Assembly (NCBI RefSeq): GCF_030408635.1
Contig: NZ_CP047198.1
Location: 248,001 to 312,000 of the forward strand
DNA: 64,000 bases
Direction of reading: 5' to 3'
DNA from: Corynebacterium coyleae
GTDB lineage: Bacteria > Actinomycetota > Actinomycetes > Mycobacteriales > Mycobacteriaceae
In this document: one piece after another, positions 18,422-26,652 of the stretch
Layout of the letters: every line of letters begins with the position of its first letter
Numbering within the stretch: the stretch's first letter is position 1
The notes under the pieces: model-generated
Seen by the model: only the letters and a program-made list of their open reading frames with translations
Told to the model about the DNA's origin: nothing
The model's database searches: none
Made by a program: the position numbers and the translations under genes

Positions 18422-18463
18422 GCTCATCGTCTGGTTGCACAACCACCGAGCTAGACGACCAGC
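18422..18463. repeat. GATCGTCTAGC hairpin, right copy 2 (diverged)
   Basis: GCTCATCGTCTGGTT (18422-18436) faces AGCTAGACGACCAGC (18449-18463). The left arm resembles the complement of the right arm of left copy 2. It is the most diverged of the four. Together with the terminator these repeats fill the 290-base gap before the ASCH gene. Confidence 0.55.
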
Positions 18464-18557
18464 GGAAAACAGCAGGCCAGGATTGCGGGAACCCAAAACT
18501 ACGAGGCATAACAGTGCGATACCAAGGACGGTGAGTCTCGCTGCCTAATATGAACGT

Positions 18558-19025
18558 ATGAATCGGGATGCTTTAGAGCCCATTTCGGAGTTGCCTCGTG
18601 GCGAGTTCGCCTTTCCAGGCCCGCTCCGTGACGCTCTTGTCAACGCCATCCTGGACGGCACGAAAACTGCGACAGCATCCTTGCTGGCTGAATACCCCAA
18701 CGACTATCAGCCGCATGAGGAAGTGGGTGCCCTCGAGGCCGTCCTTGACTCACATGACAACGTGGTGTGCGTCATCCGCACGACTGAGGTTCAGATTTAC
18801 CGGTTGGCGGACGTGAGCGACGAGCATGCCATCGCCGAGGGGGAGGGCTACACGGATGCCGGCGAATGGCGTGCCGGGCATGAACGTTATTGGCGCTCGC
18901 CAGAATTTGTGGAATACATCGGGGAGCTTGATATCGACGACGACACGCAGGTGGTGTGCCAACGCTTTACCGTTGATGAGCGGTACCCGATCAGGCCGAT
19001 AGAGCCATGGGACTCGTTGGTATGA
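18558..19025 (+). CDS. ASCH-domain protein
   Basis: A 155-residue protein of the ASCH superfamily, a PUA-like beta-barrel expected to bind RNA or modified nucleosides. Visible signatures are FPGPLRDALVNAILDGTKTATASLL near the start (split here as the G-KTAT motif), VIRTTEVQIYRLADV, then HAIAEGEGY and GEWRAGHERYW, as in the ASCH proteins with amidohydrolase activity on N4-acetylcytidine (YqfB group). The Lys of GTKTAT and the Glu of AEGEG would be the active residues by that analogy. Cytoplasmic. The ATG at 18558 is the only good start. Unrelated in function to its neighbours as far as can be seen. Confidence 0.8.
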   Translation: MNRDALEPISELPRGEFAFPGPLRDALVNAILDGTKTATASLLAEYPNDYQPHEEVGALEAVLDSHDNVVCVIRTTEVQIYRLADVSDEHAIAEGEGYTDAGEWRAGHERYWRSPEFVEYIGELDIDDDTQVVCQRFTVDERYPIRPIEPWDSLV

Positions 19026-19061
19026 GCAGTCCGGGATCTGGGATCTTAGGGTTGTGAACCT

Positions 19062-19706
19062 CTACTGAGTGGCATCTCGTAGAGCAGCTTTTCGGAGTAG
19101 GTTCATCCGGATTTCGCGCGCTGTGCTGAAGTGCTGCTTGGCAATATCTCGAGCGGCCGCAGTATTGCGATCGCTAATTGCTTCTATGAGTTTAGCGTGC
19201 TCATTCAGGGCCTCGTTTTGTCGATCGTCGACGCTAAGCGTGGATGTAGGAGCGTGAACCAAATGGGTCATGAGGCGCTCTAGTAGATCGATAAGAACAG
19301 GATTTTGGGTCGCTTTCCAGACTGCACGGTGAAATTCCAGGTTGGTTTGGATGAGCTCGGCATCCGTCGGATTTTCTAAGCTCCTATCTCTTTCCAGGAG
19401 TGCTTCAAGCGTGAGGATATCGTTCAGGTTCCGATTCTGAGCAGCTTGGCCGGACGCTTCGACTTCGAGCAAGATCCGCATGTCGTAGACTTGGATAACT
19501 TGTTCTGGATCCAAACCGCGCACTTCGAGACCTCGATTAACGCGTTCTGCCAACCCCAAGTCTTCTAAACGGGAAAGTGCATCTCTGACCGGTGTACGAG
19601 AAACGCCAAAGCGGTTAGCCAGCTGGACTTCTTTCAGTTGAGTGCCGGGCAGAAGCGTGCCATTCAATATCTCGTTGCGAAGTTGGGTGAATATGTCATC
19701 GCGCAT
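19062..19706 (-). CDS. GntR-family regulator, FadR/FCD subfamily
   Basis: A 214-residue regulator. The N-terminal winged helix (LRNEILNGTLLPGTQLKEVQ, FGVSRTPVRDALSRLEDLGL) is followed by an FCD ligand domain with the metal-site-like residues YDMRILLEVEASG, NLEFHRAVWKA and LNEHAKLIEAI. The frame opens at 19760 but a terminator at 19721-19748 lies there, so ATG 19706 is chosen. It lies just downstream of the dehydrogenase gene on the same strand and is the probable controller of the tricarboxylate dehydrogenase and TctCBA genes, sensing the substrate. G+C here is lower than in the backbone. Confidence 0.85.
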   Translation of the reverse strand: MRDDIFTQLRNEILNGTLLPGTQLKEVQLANRFGVSRTPVRDALSRLEDLGLAERVNRGLEVRGLDPEQVIQVYDMRILLEVEASGQAAQNRNLNDILTLEALLERDRSLENPTDAELIQTNLEFHRAVWKATQNPVLIDLLERLMTHLVHAPTSTLSVDDRQNEALNEHAKLIEAISDRNTAAARDIAKQHFSTAREIRMNLLRKAALRDATQ

Positions 19707-19720
19707 TTTGAGAGCCTCCG

Positions 19721-19748
19721 TAAAAATTGCCCGGCCGAAGGGCCGGGC
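19721..19748 (-). terminator. Terminator of the dehydrogenase gene
   Basis: GCCCGGCC (19729-19736) and GGCCGGGC (19741-19748) enclose a 4-base loop. Read on the minus strand the stem is followed by AATTTTTA. It separates the dehydrogenase from the GntR gene and argues for the shorter GntR start. Confidence 0.85.
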
Positions 19749-19774
19749 TAGTTTGTACACCAGTGTTCCGCTAT

Positions 19775-21262
19775 TTATGCAACACTACCTGCACGGCGAC
19801 CAAAGACGCATCCCGCTGCAAGTCCAGATCCACCAGGGTAGTTCGTGGAGAACAGTCCGCCGAGAGCTTCGCCGCAAGCAAACAGTCCTGGAATGATCTC
19901 GCCAGATTCATTGAGAACTCTCCCGTTGTCGTCGCCCTTCAGACCGCCAAAGGTGAAAGTGATGCCACAAGTAACCGGGTAGGCATAGAACGGTGCCTTA
20001 TCGATAGGCGTTGCCCAGTTGGATTTCGGCGGAGTTACAGAGGACGCCTTTCCATCTTTGACTGTGGGATCAAACTCTGCATCGTTGACGTTCGCGTTGA
20101 AGTCGTTAATCGTCGCAACGAATGTGTCTGGGTCTACACCAATCTGCTTTGCGAGCTCTTCCAGAGAATCTGCCTTCACCTCGGAGATTCCTGGCATGTC
20201 GTACTCTTCGGTGCGAAGCGTTGGGCGGAGATCAGCATCAAAGATCTGATAAGCGATTGAGTCGGGCTGCTCAAGGATTACTTTTCCGTACTTTGCGTAG
20301 GTGTAGTTTCGGAAATCCGCTCCTTCGTCGAGGAAGCGCTTGCCCTCATTGTTGATGAGCAGGCCCAAGAAGTACGACTGACGGGTCAAGCGGTTGGTGA
20401 GTTCGATATTGGATTCGTTGATCTCGGGGTTTGCATCCCATTGAACTGAGTGGCATGTCTCCCAGTCTCCGCCCTTCGCGGCACCGATCTTCAGAGCAGC
20501 GCGGAGCATGTCGCCAACGTTGTATAGGGTGCCACGGACCCTAGCGTTCGCCCAGCGCTCACCCAGGTACTCAGCACGCATTTCGGGGGAGGCCTCAAAA
20601 CCGCCCGAGGCAATCACTGTGGATTCGGCGCGGAGCGTGAACTGCTGACCATCCTTTTCTGCGATGACCCCGCATACCTTTCCGTCTTCAAGGAGAAGGT
20701 CTAGCGCGCGCACCCCGTATCGAATATCAACGCCGTTTTCCTGAGCAACGCGTGTGTGGTCAGCGATGAGGCCTACGCCACCGTCTACATTTCCAACATG
20801 CAGGCCGCCCCAGAAGAGGTATGAACCATCTGGACGTTTGTACGCCTGACGCTCATACATCAAGCGGTACTTCAATCCCAAGGACTTGAGCCAGCGAAGG
20901 GCATCGGCAGATTCATTGACCAGGATCTCTGCCATACGAGCATCTGTCCGACCTTCGGTGACACGCTCCAGGTCAGCACGGTACTCATCTGCCGAATAGG
21001 GAGGCACGACGGTATTTTCGTGCCTTTCGTCAAACTCAACGAGATCCTTAAGGTCTTCCAACCCACCGTGAGCGATTCGGGTTGCTCCGGCGGTGAAGTA
21101 GGAATTTCCGCCTGCTCTGTCACCTTCGCCGCGTTCGAGAAGGATGACTTTGCGTCCGCGTTCTGCAGCAGCATGGGCGGCACTGAACCCGGCGTTTCCG
21201 CCTCCGATCACGATGACGTCTGCATCGATGTCCTGGCGCGCTGTTGAAATGTTGTCTGACAT
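19775..21262 (-). CDS. tcuA: FAD-dependent tricarballylate dehydrogenase-like protein
   Basis: A 495-residue flavoprotein of the fumarate reductase/succinate dehydrogenase family. The dinucleotide fold is ADVIVIGGGNAGFSAAHAAAERG with LLERG and GGNSYFTAG. The capping domain and the C-terminal FAD site GLFACGEALGGLFSTNYPGGSGLAAG are complete. Best match by motif and context is TcuA, which oxidises tricarballylate to cis-aconitate; 3-oxosteroid dehydrogenase-like relatives cannot be excluded. The start at 21262 (SDNISTARQDIDADV) has AGGACACTT upstream; the longer frame to 21328 is poor. It is divergent from tctC, which fits uptake followed by oxidation. I infer the substrate from this pairing. 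Confidence 0.78.
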   Translation of the reverse strand: MSDNISTARQDIDADVIVIGGGNAGFSAAHAAAERGRKVILLERGEGDRAGGNSYFTAGATRIAHGGLEDLKDLVEFDERHENTVVPPYSADEYRADLERVTEGRTDARMAEILVNESADALRWLKSLGLKYRLMYERQAYKRPDGSYLFWGGLHVGNVDGGVGLIADHTRVAQENGVDIRYGVRALDLLLEDGKVCGVIAEKDGQQFTLRAESTVIASGGFEASPEMRAEYLGERWANARVRGTLYNVGDMLRAALKIGAAKGGDWETCHSVQWDANPEINESNIELTNRLTRQSYFLGLLINNEGKRFLDEGADFRNYTYAKYGKVILEQPDSIAYQIFDADLRPTLRTEEYDMPGISEVKADSLEELAKQIGVDPDTFVATINDFNANVNDAEFDPTVKDGKASSVTPPKSNWATPIDKAPFYAYPVTCGITFTFGGLKGDDNGRVLNESGEIIPGLFACGEALGGLFSTNYPGGSGLAAGCVFGRRAGSVA

Positions 21263-21467
21263 AAGTGTCCTTTCGGCATTGAAAGTGTGCTGCATCTCAA
21301 TGTACTGAGAATAAAACAAACTAAGCACAACTAGAAACAGTAATCAACCCCTTATGTTCAGAATGTTTTTAGTGTAGAAAGATTGGAAACATGACACAGT
21401 TCACATTTAGTGGTTGTAAGTGTTGCAGAACAATGTCATGTAGATGTTCGCAACGAAAGGAGGCGCC
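21263..21467. promoter_or_regulatory. Divergent control region between tcuA-like gene and tctC
   Basis: 205 A+T-rich bases. A perfect 8-base inverted repeat ACATGACA (21390-21397) / TGTCATGT (21434-21441) is the clearest regulator site, with TTGT and ACAA between them. It is a candidate operator for the adjacent GntR protein. The tctC start has a strong AAAGGAGG ribosome site at 21457-21464. Confidence 0.5.
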
Positions 21468-22448
21468 ATGGTTAAAGCGTTGCAAGTTGTGACCGCAGCC
21501 GTTGCTATTGGTTTATCGGGAGCAGCTATCTATCAGTCGGCTAACAGTGCGAGTACGGGGGAGGCTCGTGCGAATTTAACCATCATCGCTCCGGCAGCGG
21601 TTGGTGGAGGCTGGGATGGTTTTTCTAGGGAAGCCCAACAGGTTTTGCGTGCAGACAGCATTGTTAATAACGCAAAAGTCGTGAACATTCCCGGCGCCGG
21701 TGGGACGATCGGGCTTTCGCAGTTTGTGCAAATGCAGGGGGAAGAATCAACAATCATGACTACGGGTGGTGTCATGATCGGCGCCATCGAGCTAAAGGGG
21801 AGTGGAGCGACGCTTAAGGATGTAGTGCCGCTTGCTCGTCTGTCGGATGACTACTCAGCTTTGGTGGTGCCTGCAGATTCTGAATATGAAACGCTCGATG
21901 ACGTTGTTACTGCATGGAAGGCCGATCCGAAAGGATTCTCGATATCGGGAGGGTCGCTTGGGTCAATTGATCATTTGTTGACCGGGGCCATCGCCGGGGA
22001 AATTGGAATCAATCCAAAAGACGCTAACTACATTGCGTATTCAGGGGGTGGGGAGGCGTTGAACTCGCTGTTGAGCCATACGACCGATATCGGCATCTCT
22101 GGCTATAACGAAATCGCCGACCAGGTCGAGGCTGGAACCCTGAGGGCGCTTGCTATTTCATCTGGTGAGCGAATTGAGACGGCGCCTGATCTGCCCACCT
22201 TCAAGGAGCAAGGCATCAACGTAGAGATGTCCAACTGGAGAGGGTTCCTGGCACCTCCCGGCATTCCTGCAGAAGCAGAGGAAGAACTGCGAGAGATCGT
22301 TGATGAACTGCATCGAAGTGAAGCTTGGCAAGAGGCGGTTCACCGTAACAGTTGGACCGACGCCTACATGACCGGCGAGGAGCTTGATCGTTACATCGAT
22401 GAAGAGACAGCCCGCACGAAGGTACTTATCGAACAGTTGGGATTGTAG
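21468..22448 (+). CDS. tctC: Tripartite tricarboxylate transporter, substrate-binding protein
   Basis: A 326-residue periplasmic-type binding protein of the TctC/Bug family. An N-terminal hydrophobic segment (ALQVVTAAVAIGLSGAAIYQ) acts as signal or anchor; no lipobox Cys is present. The family marks are LTIIAPAAVGGGWDGFSREAQQ, VVNIPGAGGTIGLSQFV, SGGSLGSIDHLL and the LPTFKEQGI segment. It captures citrate-like acids for the TctAB permease. ATG 21468 is chosen for its AAAGGAGG site. First gene of tctCBA with a 2-base gap to tctB. Confidence 0.88.
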   Translation: MVKALQVVTAAVAIGLSGAAIYQSANSASTGEARANLTIIAPAAVGGGWDGFSREAQQVLRADSIVNNAKVVNIPGAGGTIGLSQFVQMQGEESTIMTTGGVMIGAIELKGSGATLKDVVPLARLSDDYSALVVPADSEYETLDDVVTAWKADPKGFSISGGSLGSIDHLLTGAIAGEIGINPKDANYIAYSGGGEALNSLLSHTTDIGISGYNEIADQVEAGTLRALAISSGERIETAPDLPTFKEQGINVEMSNWRGFLAPPGIPAEAEEELREIVDELHRSEAWQEAVHRNSWTDAYMTGEELDRYIDEETARTKVLIEQLGL

Positions 22449-22450
22449 AA

Positions 22451-23092
22451 ATGAAAAGTAGCGAAAAGTCGGTGCTGCGCGGGAGAAGCGAATTTGTCAT
22501 GGTTGCCATTCTGGCAGTCGTGGCTGGGATCCTGATCTGGGGATCCTTGACGATGGAAGTGCTTTCCGAAAGCAAGCCGGGACCTCAATTTACTCCCATG
22601 CTGTTGGGAATCTTGACTGCCATATTCGCAGCAGCCTTAGCTTTTGACATTGTTCGACGGCCAGAAGTTGAAAAAGGTGCTGACTCCGTAGATAACTCGG
22701 ACATCTACGAGATGTCTATCGACATGCTTCACGATCTTGCTGGCATGAAGTACAGCGAAGATTCCATGTTGCACGAGGAACTGTTGAATCGGCGCAGCTG
22801 GAAAGAAAAGGCTGACATTCCGGCAGATTCAAAGGCTCGACCGATTGTGAATTCTGACTGGAAGACGCTCGGTGCGGTCCTCGTATCGGTTCTGGCATTC
22901 ATTATCGCGCTTCCCTATTTGGGTTGGGTGATAGCCGCTGCTGCATTGTTCTGGCTGGTAGCGCATTTCCTGGGGTCAGAGCGACCAGTTTTTGATATTT
23001 GGGTTTCGCTCATCGTGGCATCCGTTATTCAACTGATTTTTGGCGCTCTGATGGGGCTGAATCTACCGACCGGATTTTTTGGAGGCATCTGA
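22451..23092 (+). CDS. tctB: Tripartite tricarboxylate transporter, small membrane subunit
   Basis: A 213-residue TctB-type protein with four predicted membrane segments: about 16-34, 49-67, 139-157 and a C-terminal pair near 160-205. The hydrophilic stretch between segments 2 and 3 (about 70-135, with SIDMLHDLAGMKYSED) is longer than in many TctB proteins and probably cytoplasmic. Its stop overlaps the tctA start by one base, implying coupling. The sequence itself is weakly conserved, so the call leans on position between tctC and tctA. Confidence 0.82.
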   Translation: MKSSEKSVLRGRSEFVMVAILAVVAGILIWGSLTMEVLSESKPGPQFTPMLLGILTAIFAAALAFDIVRRPEVEKGADSVDNSDIYEMSIDMLHDLAGMKYSEDSMLHEELLNRRSWKEKADIPADSKARPIVNSDWKTLGAVLVSVLAFIIALPYLGWVIAAAALFWLVAHFLGSERPVFDIWVSLIVASVIQLIFGALMGLNLPTGFFGGI

Positions 23093-24666
23093 TGGATCAG
23101 TTAGGACTTCTGTTTGAGGGCTTCTTGTCCGCTATCACGCCCTACAACCTTCTATTTGTATTTATCGGTGCGGTGCTCGGTACAGCAGTAGGTGTTTTGC
23201 CGGGACTCGGCTCCTCTATGGCAGTGGCCTTGCTGTTGCCGATCACCTTTGCCCTCGACCCCACAGCAGCATTCATTATGTTTGCGGGTGTTTATTTCGG
23301 CGGGCTGTTCGGTGATTCCACCGCAGGAATTCTTTTGAACACGCCGGGTCAGTCGTCAGCAATTGCATCAACTTTCGAAGGTCACCGAATGGCCAAAAAC
23401 GGTCAAGCGGCTAAGGCACTTGCGACGGCAGCTATCGGCGCTTTCATCGGTGGTCTGTTTTCGACCATCATCGTTGTATTCATGTCGCCGTACTTGGTGA
23501 AGATGGCAACGCAGTTCGGGCCGGCGGAGTACTTTGCACTTGCCGTGTTTGCTTTCGTAGCAATCTCTTCCGTGGTGTCAGAGTCTGTGATTAGGGGACT
23601 CGGAGCGCTCGCAATCGGTGTCGCGCTGTCACTTGTTGGTATCGATGGGCCGTCCGGGTCGTCCCGGTTTACGTTCGACCAGCCTGGGCTATTCGACGGC
23701 ATCGATATCGTTGTAATTACGGTCGGTTTGCTGGCGTTAGGAGAGGTTTTCCATATCGCATCCAGGATCCGCAAGGACCCAGAAGCGCACAAGCTCTCAA
23801 CTGGTGGCATCGCCAAGCTTTCAGGTAAGGACTTTAAGAAGGCCCTGCCGGCTTGGGTCCGCGGCACTCTATTCGGTGCGCCGTTTGGAATGATCCCGGC
23901 GGGCGGTGCTGAGGTGCCGACATTCTTGGCTTACGGTACGGAGAAGCGCATAGCGAAGCACACCGGTGATACGGATTTTGGTACCACTGGCTCAATCCGA
24001 GGGCTTGCAGCACCAGAGGCCGCAGGTAACGCAACTGCGGGAACCGCAATGGGAACGTTGCTGGCTCTGGGCCTACCTACTTCTGCGACGGCCGCCATCA
24101 TGCTGGCTGCTTTCCAGCAGTATGGAATGCAGCCAGGGCCTTTGCTCTTTGAGCGGTCCGGTGACCTGGTGTGGACTCTTCTGGCTTCGTTGTTTATCGC
24201 CCTCTTTGTGCTCCTTGCGTTGAACCTTTTCTTGGCGCCGATGTGGGCTCGGTTGCTCTACATTCCCAATCACTACCTGTACGCAGGCATTGTTATCGTC
24301 GCGATGCTGGGTGTTTACGCGATCTCTTCCTCCACCTTTGACCTTTTCCTTCTCTTCGCTCTTGGTTTCTTGGGGTTCCTCATGCGCCGGTATCAAATGC
24401 CCATTGCGCCACTGCTTATCGGCGTCATCCTGGGGCCACTGGCAGAGACCGAGCTCCGTCGTGCACTTGCTGTCTCCGAAGGCGATCCTTCAATTCTGTT
24501 CTCGTCACCGATCACGATCGGAATCTACATCGTGCTGGTTGGTGCAATTGCAGTAACTGTTGTCCAGCACCTTCGCCACCTACGAGGGGATAAAAGAGCT
24601 GAAAGTGAAGAAAAAAGCTCTCTGAGCACGAGCCAACGCGAAGAGGCATCATCACTCACTGGATAA
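23092..24666 (+). CDS. tctA: Tripartite tricarboxylate transporter, large membrane subunit
   Basis: A 524-residue permease with about eleven to twelve membrane segments. TctA hallmarks are LFVFIGAVLGTAVGVLPGLG near the start, MFAGVYFGGLFGDSTAGILLNTPG, the central PFGMIPAGGAEVPTFLAYG, and APEAAGNATAGTAMGTLLALGLP. These form the sodium- or proton-coupled translocation core. The start overlaps the tctB stop. The C-terminal tail (KRAESEEKSSLSTSQREE) is hydrophilic. The codon use and G+C of tctCBA are lower than in hemA onwards, suggesting acquisition. Confidence 0.9.
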   Translation: MDQLGLLFEGFLSAITPYNLLFVFIGAVLGTAVGVLPGLGSSMAVALLLPITFALDPTAAFIMFAGVYFGGLFGDSTAGILLNTPGQSSAIASTFEGHRMAKNGQAAKALATAAIGAFIGGLFSTIIVVFMSPYLVKMATQFGPAEYFALAVFAFVAISSVVSESVIRGLGALAIGVALSLVGIDGPSGSSRFTFDQPGLFDGIDIVVITVGLLALGEVFHIASRIRKDPEAHKLSTGGIAKLSGKDFKKALPAWVRGTLFGAPFGMIPAGGAEVPTFLAYGTEKRIAKHTGDTDFGTTGSIRGLAAPEAAGNATAGTAMGTLLALGLPTSATAAIMLAAFQQYGMQPGPLLFERSGDLVWTLLASLFIALFVLLALNLFLAPMWARLLYIPNHYLYAGIVIVAMLGVYAISSSTFDLFLLFALGFLGFLMRRYQMPIAPLLIGVILGPLAETELRRALAVSEGDPSILFSSPITIGIYIVLVGAIAVTVVQHLRHLRGDKRAESEEKSSLSTSQREEASSLTG

Positions 24667-24673
24667 GGCAATT

Positions 24674-24699
24674 GCCGGTGTTTACTGGCATTGTTTTGT
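24674..24699 (+). terminator. Terminator of tctCBA
   Basis: GCCGGT (24674-24679) pairs with ACTGGC (24684-24689, one G-T pair), followed by ATTGTTTTG. Weak but well placed 8 bases after the tctA stop. Confidence 0.5.
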
Positions 24700-24707
24700 C
24701 GTTCAAC

Positions 24708-24748
24708 GCCCTGCTGACGTCATTCCGACGTGAGCAGGGCTGTTATTT
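24708..24748. terminator. Strong terminator between tctA and the acetyltransferase
   Basis: GCCCTGCTGACGTC (24708-24721) and GACGTGAGCAGGGC (24727-24740) pair with one mismatch, followed by TGTTATTT. It serves either or both of the convergent genes. The second copy of the acetyltransferase at 58 kb lacks this sequence. Confidence 0.75.
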
Positions 24749-24751
24749 CAG

Positions 24752-25258
24752 CTAGGAAAGCCGGTACACCTCGTAGTCGCCGGGGACGCCCGCTCCGGGA
24801 ACATACGCAAGTCCGAGCCTCAAAGCTAGGCCAATCGATGCCTCATTCACAGGGTCGATGATGGCGATGACGGGGAGCGACGGGAAGCGCTCGCGGGCGC
24901 TGGCAATCGCAGCGGCCGCGGCTTCTTTGGCGTAGCCCTGGCCTTGCGATTCTGGTGCGAAACGGTAGTAGAGGTTCAGGACTTCTTCGCCGGCTTCCTC
25001 GCTGTGCCGTACCCCGGTAAAGCCGATGGTCGCGCCGTCGAGGGTGCGCACCGTGTAGTAGCCCAACTGCTGCTCAGCCCAATTGTTCTGCCACGAGCGC
25101 GCAAGCTCGACAGCCTCATCGCGGGTCTTCATTGTCAGCTCGGGGCGATGCTCGTACGTGCGGGGATCTGAGTGGATGGCAAAGATGGCGTCGATATCCG
25201 CATCTGTCGGCACCGACAACTCAAGCCGCGGGGTGCGCAGGGCAAACGCATCAGGCAT
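24752..25258 (-). CDS. GNAT-family N-acetyltransferase
   Basis: A 168-residue RimJ/RimL-like acetyltransferase. LRTPRLELSVPTDADIDAIFAIH opens the fold. The acetyl-CoA site appears as LYYRFAPESQGQGYAKEAAAAAI (the Q-x-x-G-x-G/A region) and the last helix as NEASIGLALRLGLAYVPG. The acceptor is unknown; relatives modify N-termini or small molecules. ATG 25258 overlaps the end of the HAD gene by 8 bases, so the two are cotranscribed. A second, about 95% similar copy lies at 58024-58530. Confidence 0.85.
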   Translation of the reverse strand: MPDAFALRTPRLELSVPTDADIDAIFAIHSDPRTYEHRPELTMKTRDEAVELARSWQNNWAEQQLGYYTVRTLDGATIGFTGVRHSEEAGEEVLNLYYRFAPESQGQGYAKEAAAAAIASARERFPSLPVIAIIDPVNEASIGLALRLGLAYVPGAGVPGDYEVYRLS

Positions 25259-26285
25259 GGTGAGTCCTTTCCTGCCGCTTGTTCCACAGGCGCCACAGCG
25301 AGAACGCTCCCGCAGCGCCCAATACTGGCAGGGCGGACAGGCGCACGGCGCGGCGAACGGAGCGGTAGTCGCGGACGGCCCAGCCTTGGGCTTTTGCGTG
25401 GCGACGCAGCGCGCGGTCCGGATTGACGGCAACGGGGGAGCCGACCATCTCCAGCATTGGCAGGTCGTTGATGCTGTCGGAGTAGGCGGTGCACTGCTTC
25501 AAATCGAGCTGCTGCAGTGCTGCCAGCGCGGCCACGGCGTGCTTCTTACCGGGGCCGTGGAGGATGTCGCCGACGAGGCGGCCGGTGAACTTGCCGTCCT
25601 CTTCTTCCGCCACGGTGCCCAAAGCGCCGGTGAACCCGAGGGTCTCCGCCAGGGCCTGGCCGATCTGGACCGGGGTGGCGGAGACGAGCCAGACTTGCTG
25701 GCCGGCGGCGATGTGCATGGAGGCCAGTTCGATGACGTCCGAGTAGGACTTGTTCAGCATCTGCTTGTCGACGATCTCCTGGCAGGCTTCCTTGAGTTCC
25801 TCGACACGTTTGCCTTTGACCACAGCAAGGGCCTGTTCGCGGCCTTCGGCGATGTCGTCGGCGTTTTCGGAGCCGGAGACGCGAAACCGGATCTGCTTCC
25901 ACAGGGCCGGGGCGAGTTCGCGCAAGGTGATGAAGCGTTTCTTGAACAGGCCTTGGGCGAGCAGGATTAGCGACGAGCCCTGGATGAGGGTGTTGTCGAT
26001 GTCGAAGAATGCCGCCGCCTCGAGGTCCTGGGGAATTTCGGGGTCCGGCTGGGTGATTTTTTGGCGGCCCGCGGTTTTGAAGGCGCCGCCGACAGAGTCG
26101 ACGCCGAGGGCGAAGTCTTGGATGTTGATGCCAAAGGTTTCTTCAACGGCGGCAGCGGCGGCGGCTTGGCCGGCGGTGCGCTGGGCGTCGTCGTCAAGCG
26201 GGGGCAGTGCAAGGTCCTCAAGGAAGCGGCGGAGGTTTCCTTGAGAGACTGACCATTGTGCGAGGAATTCCCGCTGTTCTGACAT
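25251..26285 (-). CDS. HAD-IB family phosphatase (SerB1-like), intact copy
   Basis: A 344-residue HAD hydrolase of subfamily IB. Motif I is AAFFDIDNTLIQGSS with nucleophile Asp95 and acid Asp97. Motif II is VWLVSATPVQIGQ. Motif III/IV are GPGKKHAV and YSDSINDLPML. A C-terminal helix, VRLSALPVLGAAGAFSLWRLW, may touch the membrane. The family includes phosphoserine phosphatase-like SerB1 and the actinobacterial GpgP-like enzymes; the substrate is not settled. It stands in the same place as M. tuberculosis serB1, upstream of a glutaredoxin-like gene and hemA. A copy at 58523-58864 has lost 231 residues from the middle. Confidence 0.85.
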   Translation of the reverse strand: MSEQREFLAQWSVSQGNLRRFLEDLALPPLDDDAQRTAGQAAAAAAVEETFGINIQDFALGVDSVGGAFKTAGRQKITQPDPEIPQDLEAAAFFDIDNTLIQGSSLILLAQGLFKKRFITLRELAPALWKQIRFRVSGSENADDIAEGREQALAVVKGKRVEELKEACQEIVDKQMLNKSYSDVIELASMHIAAGQQVWLVSATPVQIGQALAETLGFTGALGTVAEEEDGKFTGRLVGDILHGPGKKHAVAALAALQQLDLKQCTAYSDSINDLPMLEMVGSPVAVNPDRALRRHAKAQGWAVRDYRSVRRAVRLSALPVLGAAGAFSLWRLWNKRQERTHHA

Positions 26286-26370
26286 GGCGATCGTGACTCT
26301 TTCGGTGGCGGTGTTAGCGTGAGCAATCGTACAACGGCGAGCGCCGCAGACACGATGTAGAGGAGTTCGG

Positions 26371-26607
26371 ATGAAGACGGTGGAGTTGATGGTGCGGTCC
26401 ACGTGCGGTTCGTGCGAGCGGGTGGCGGCGCAGATTGCTCCGGTGGTGGAGAAGTGTGGCGCGGAGCTAGTGCTTGTCGACGTCGACCTGGACCCCGACA
26501 ACGCTGCCGAATACGGCGATCGCGTGCCGGTTGTCGTGATTGACGGCGAGGAGTTTGCCTGCTGGGAAGTGGACAACGCAGACCTTGAGGCGGCGCTCCT
26601 CGCGTAA
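26371..26607 (+). CDS. Glutaredoxin-like thioredoxin-fold protein
   Basis: A 78-residue protein with the redox motif CGSC (STCGSCERV) and the cis-Pro loop DRVPVVVIDGEEFACWEVD. It belongs to the DUF836/glutaredoxin-like group, placed as M. tuberculosis Rv0508 before hemA. It probably reduces disulfides or mixed mycothiol disulfides, but no partner is known. A duplicate with an altered C-terminus lies at 58950. The gene is divergent from the HAD phosphatase with an 85-base gap. Confidence 0.82.
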   Translation: MKTVELMVRSTCGSCERVAAQIAPVVEKCGAELVLVDVDLDPDNAAEYGDRVPVVVIDGEEFACWEVDNADLEAALLA

Positions 26608-26652
26608 GGGGCTATCCTTTAGTTTGATTTCCAACGCGGACTGGAGGGTTTT

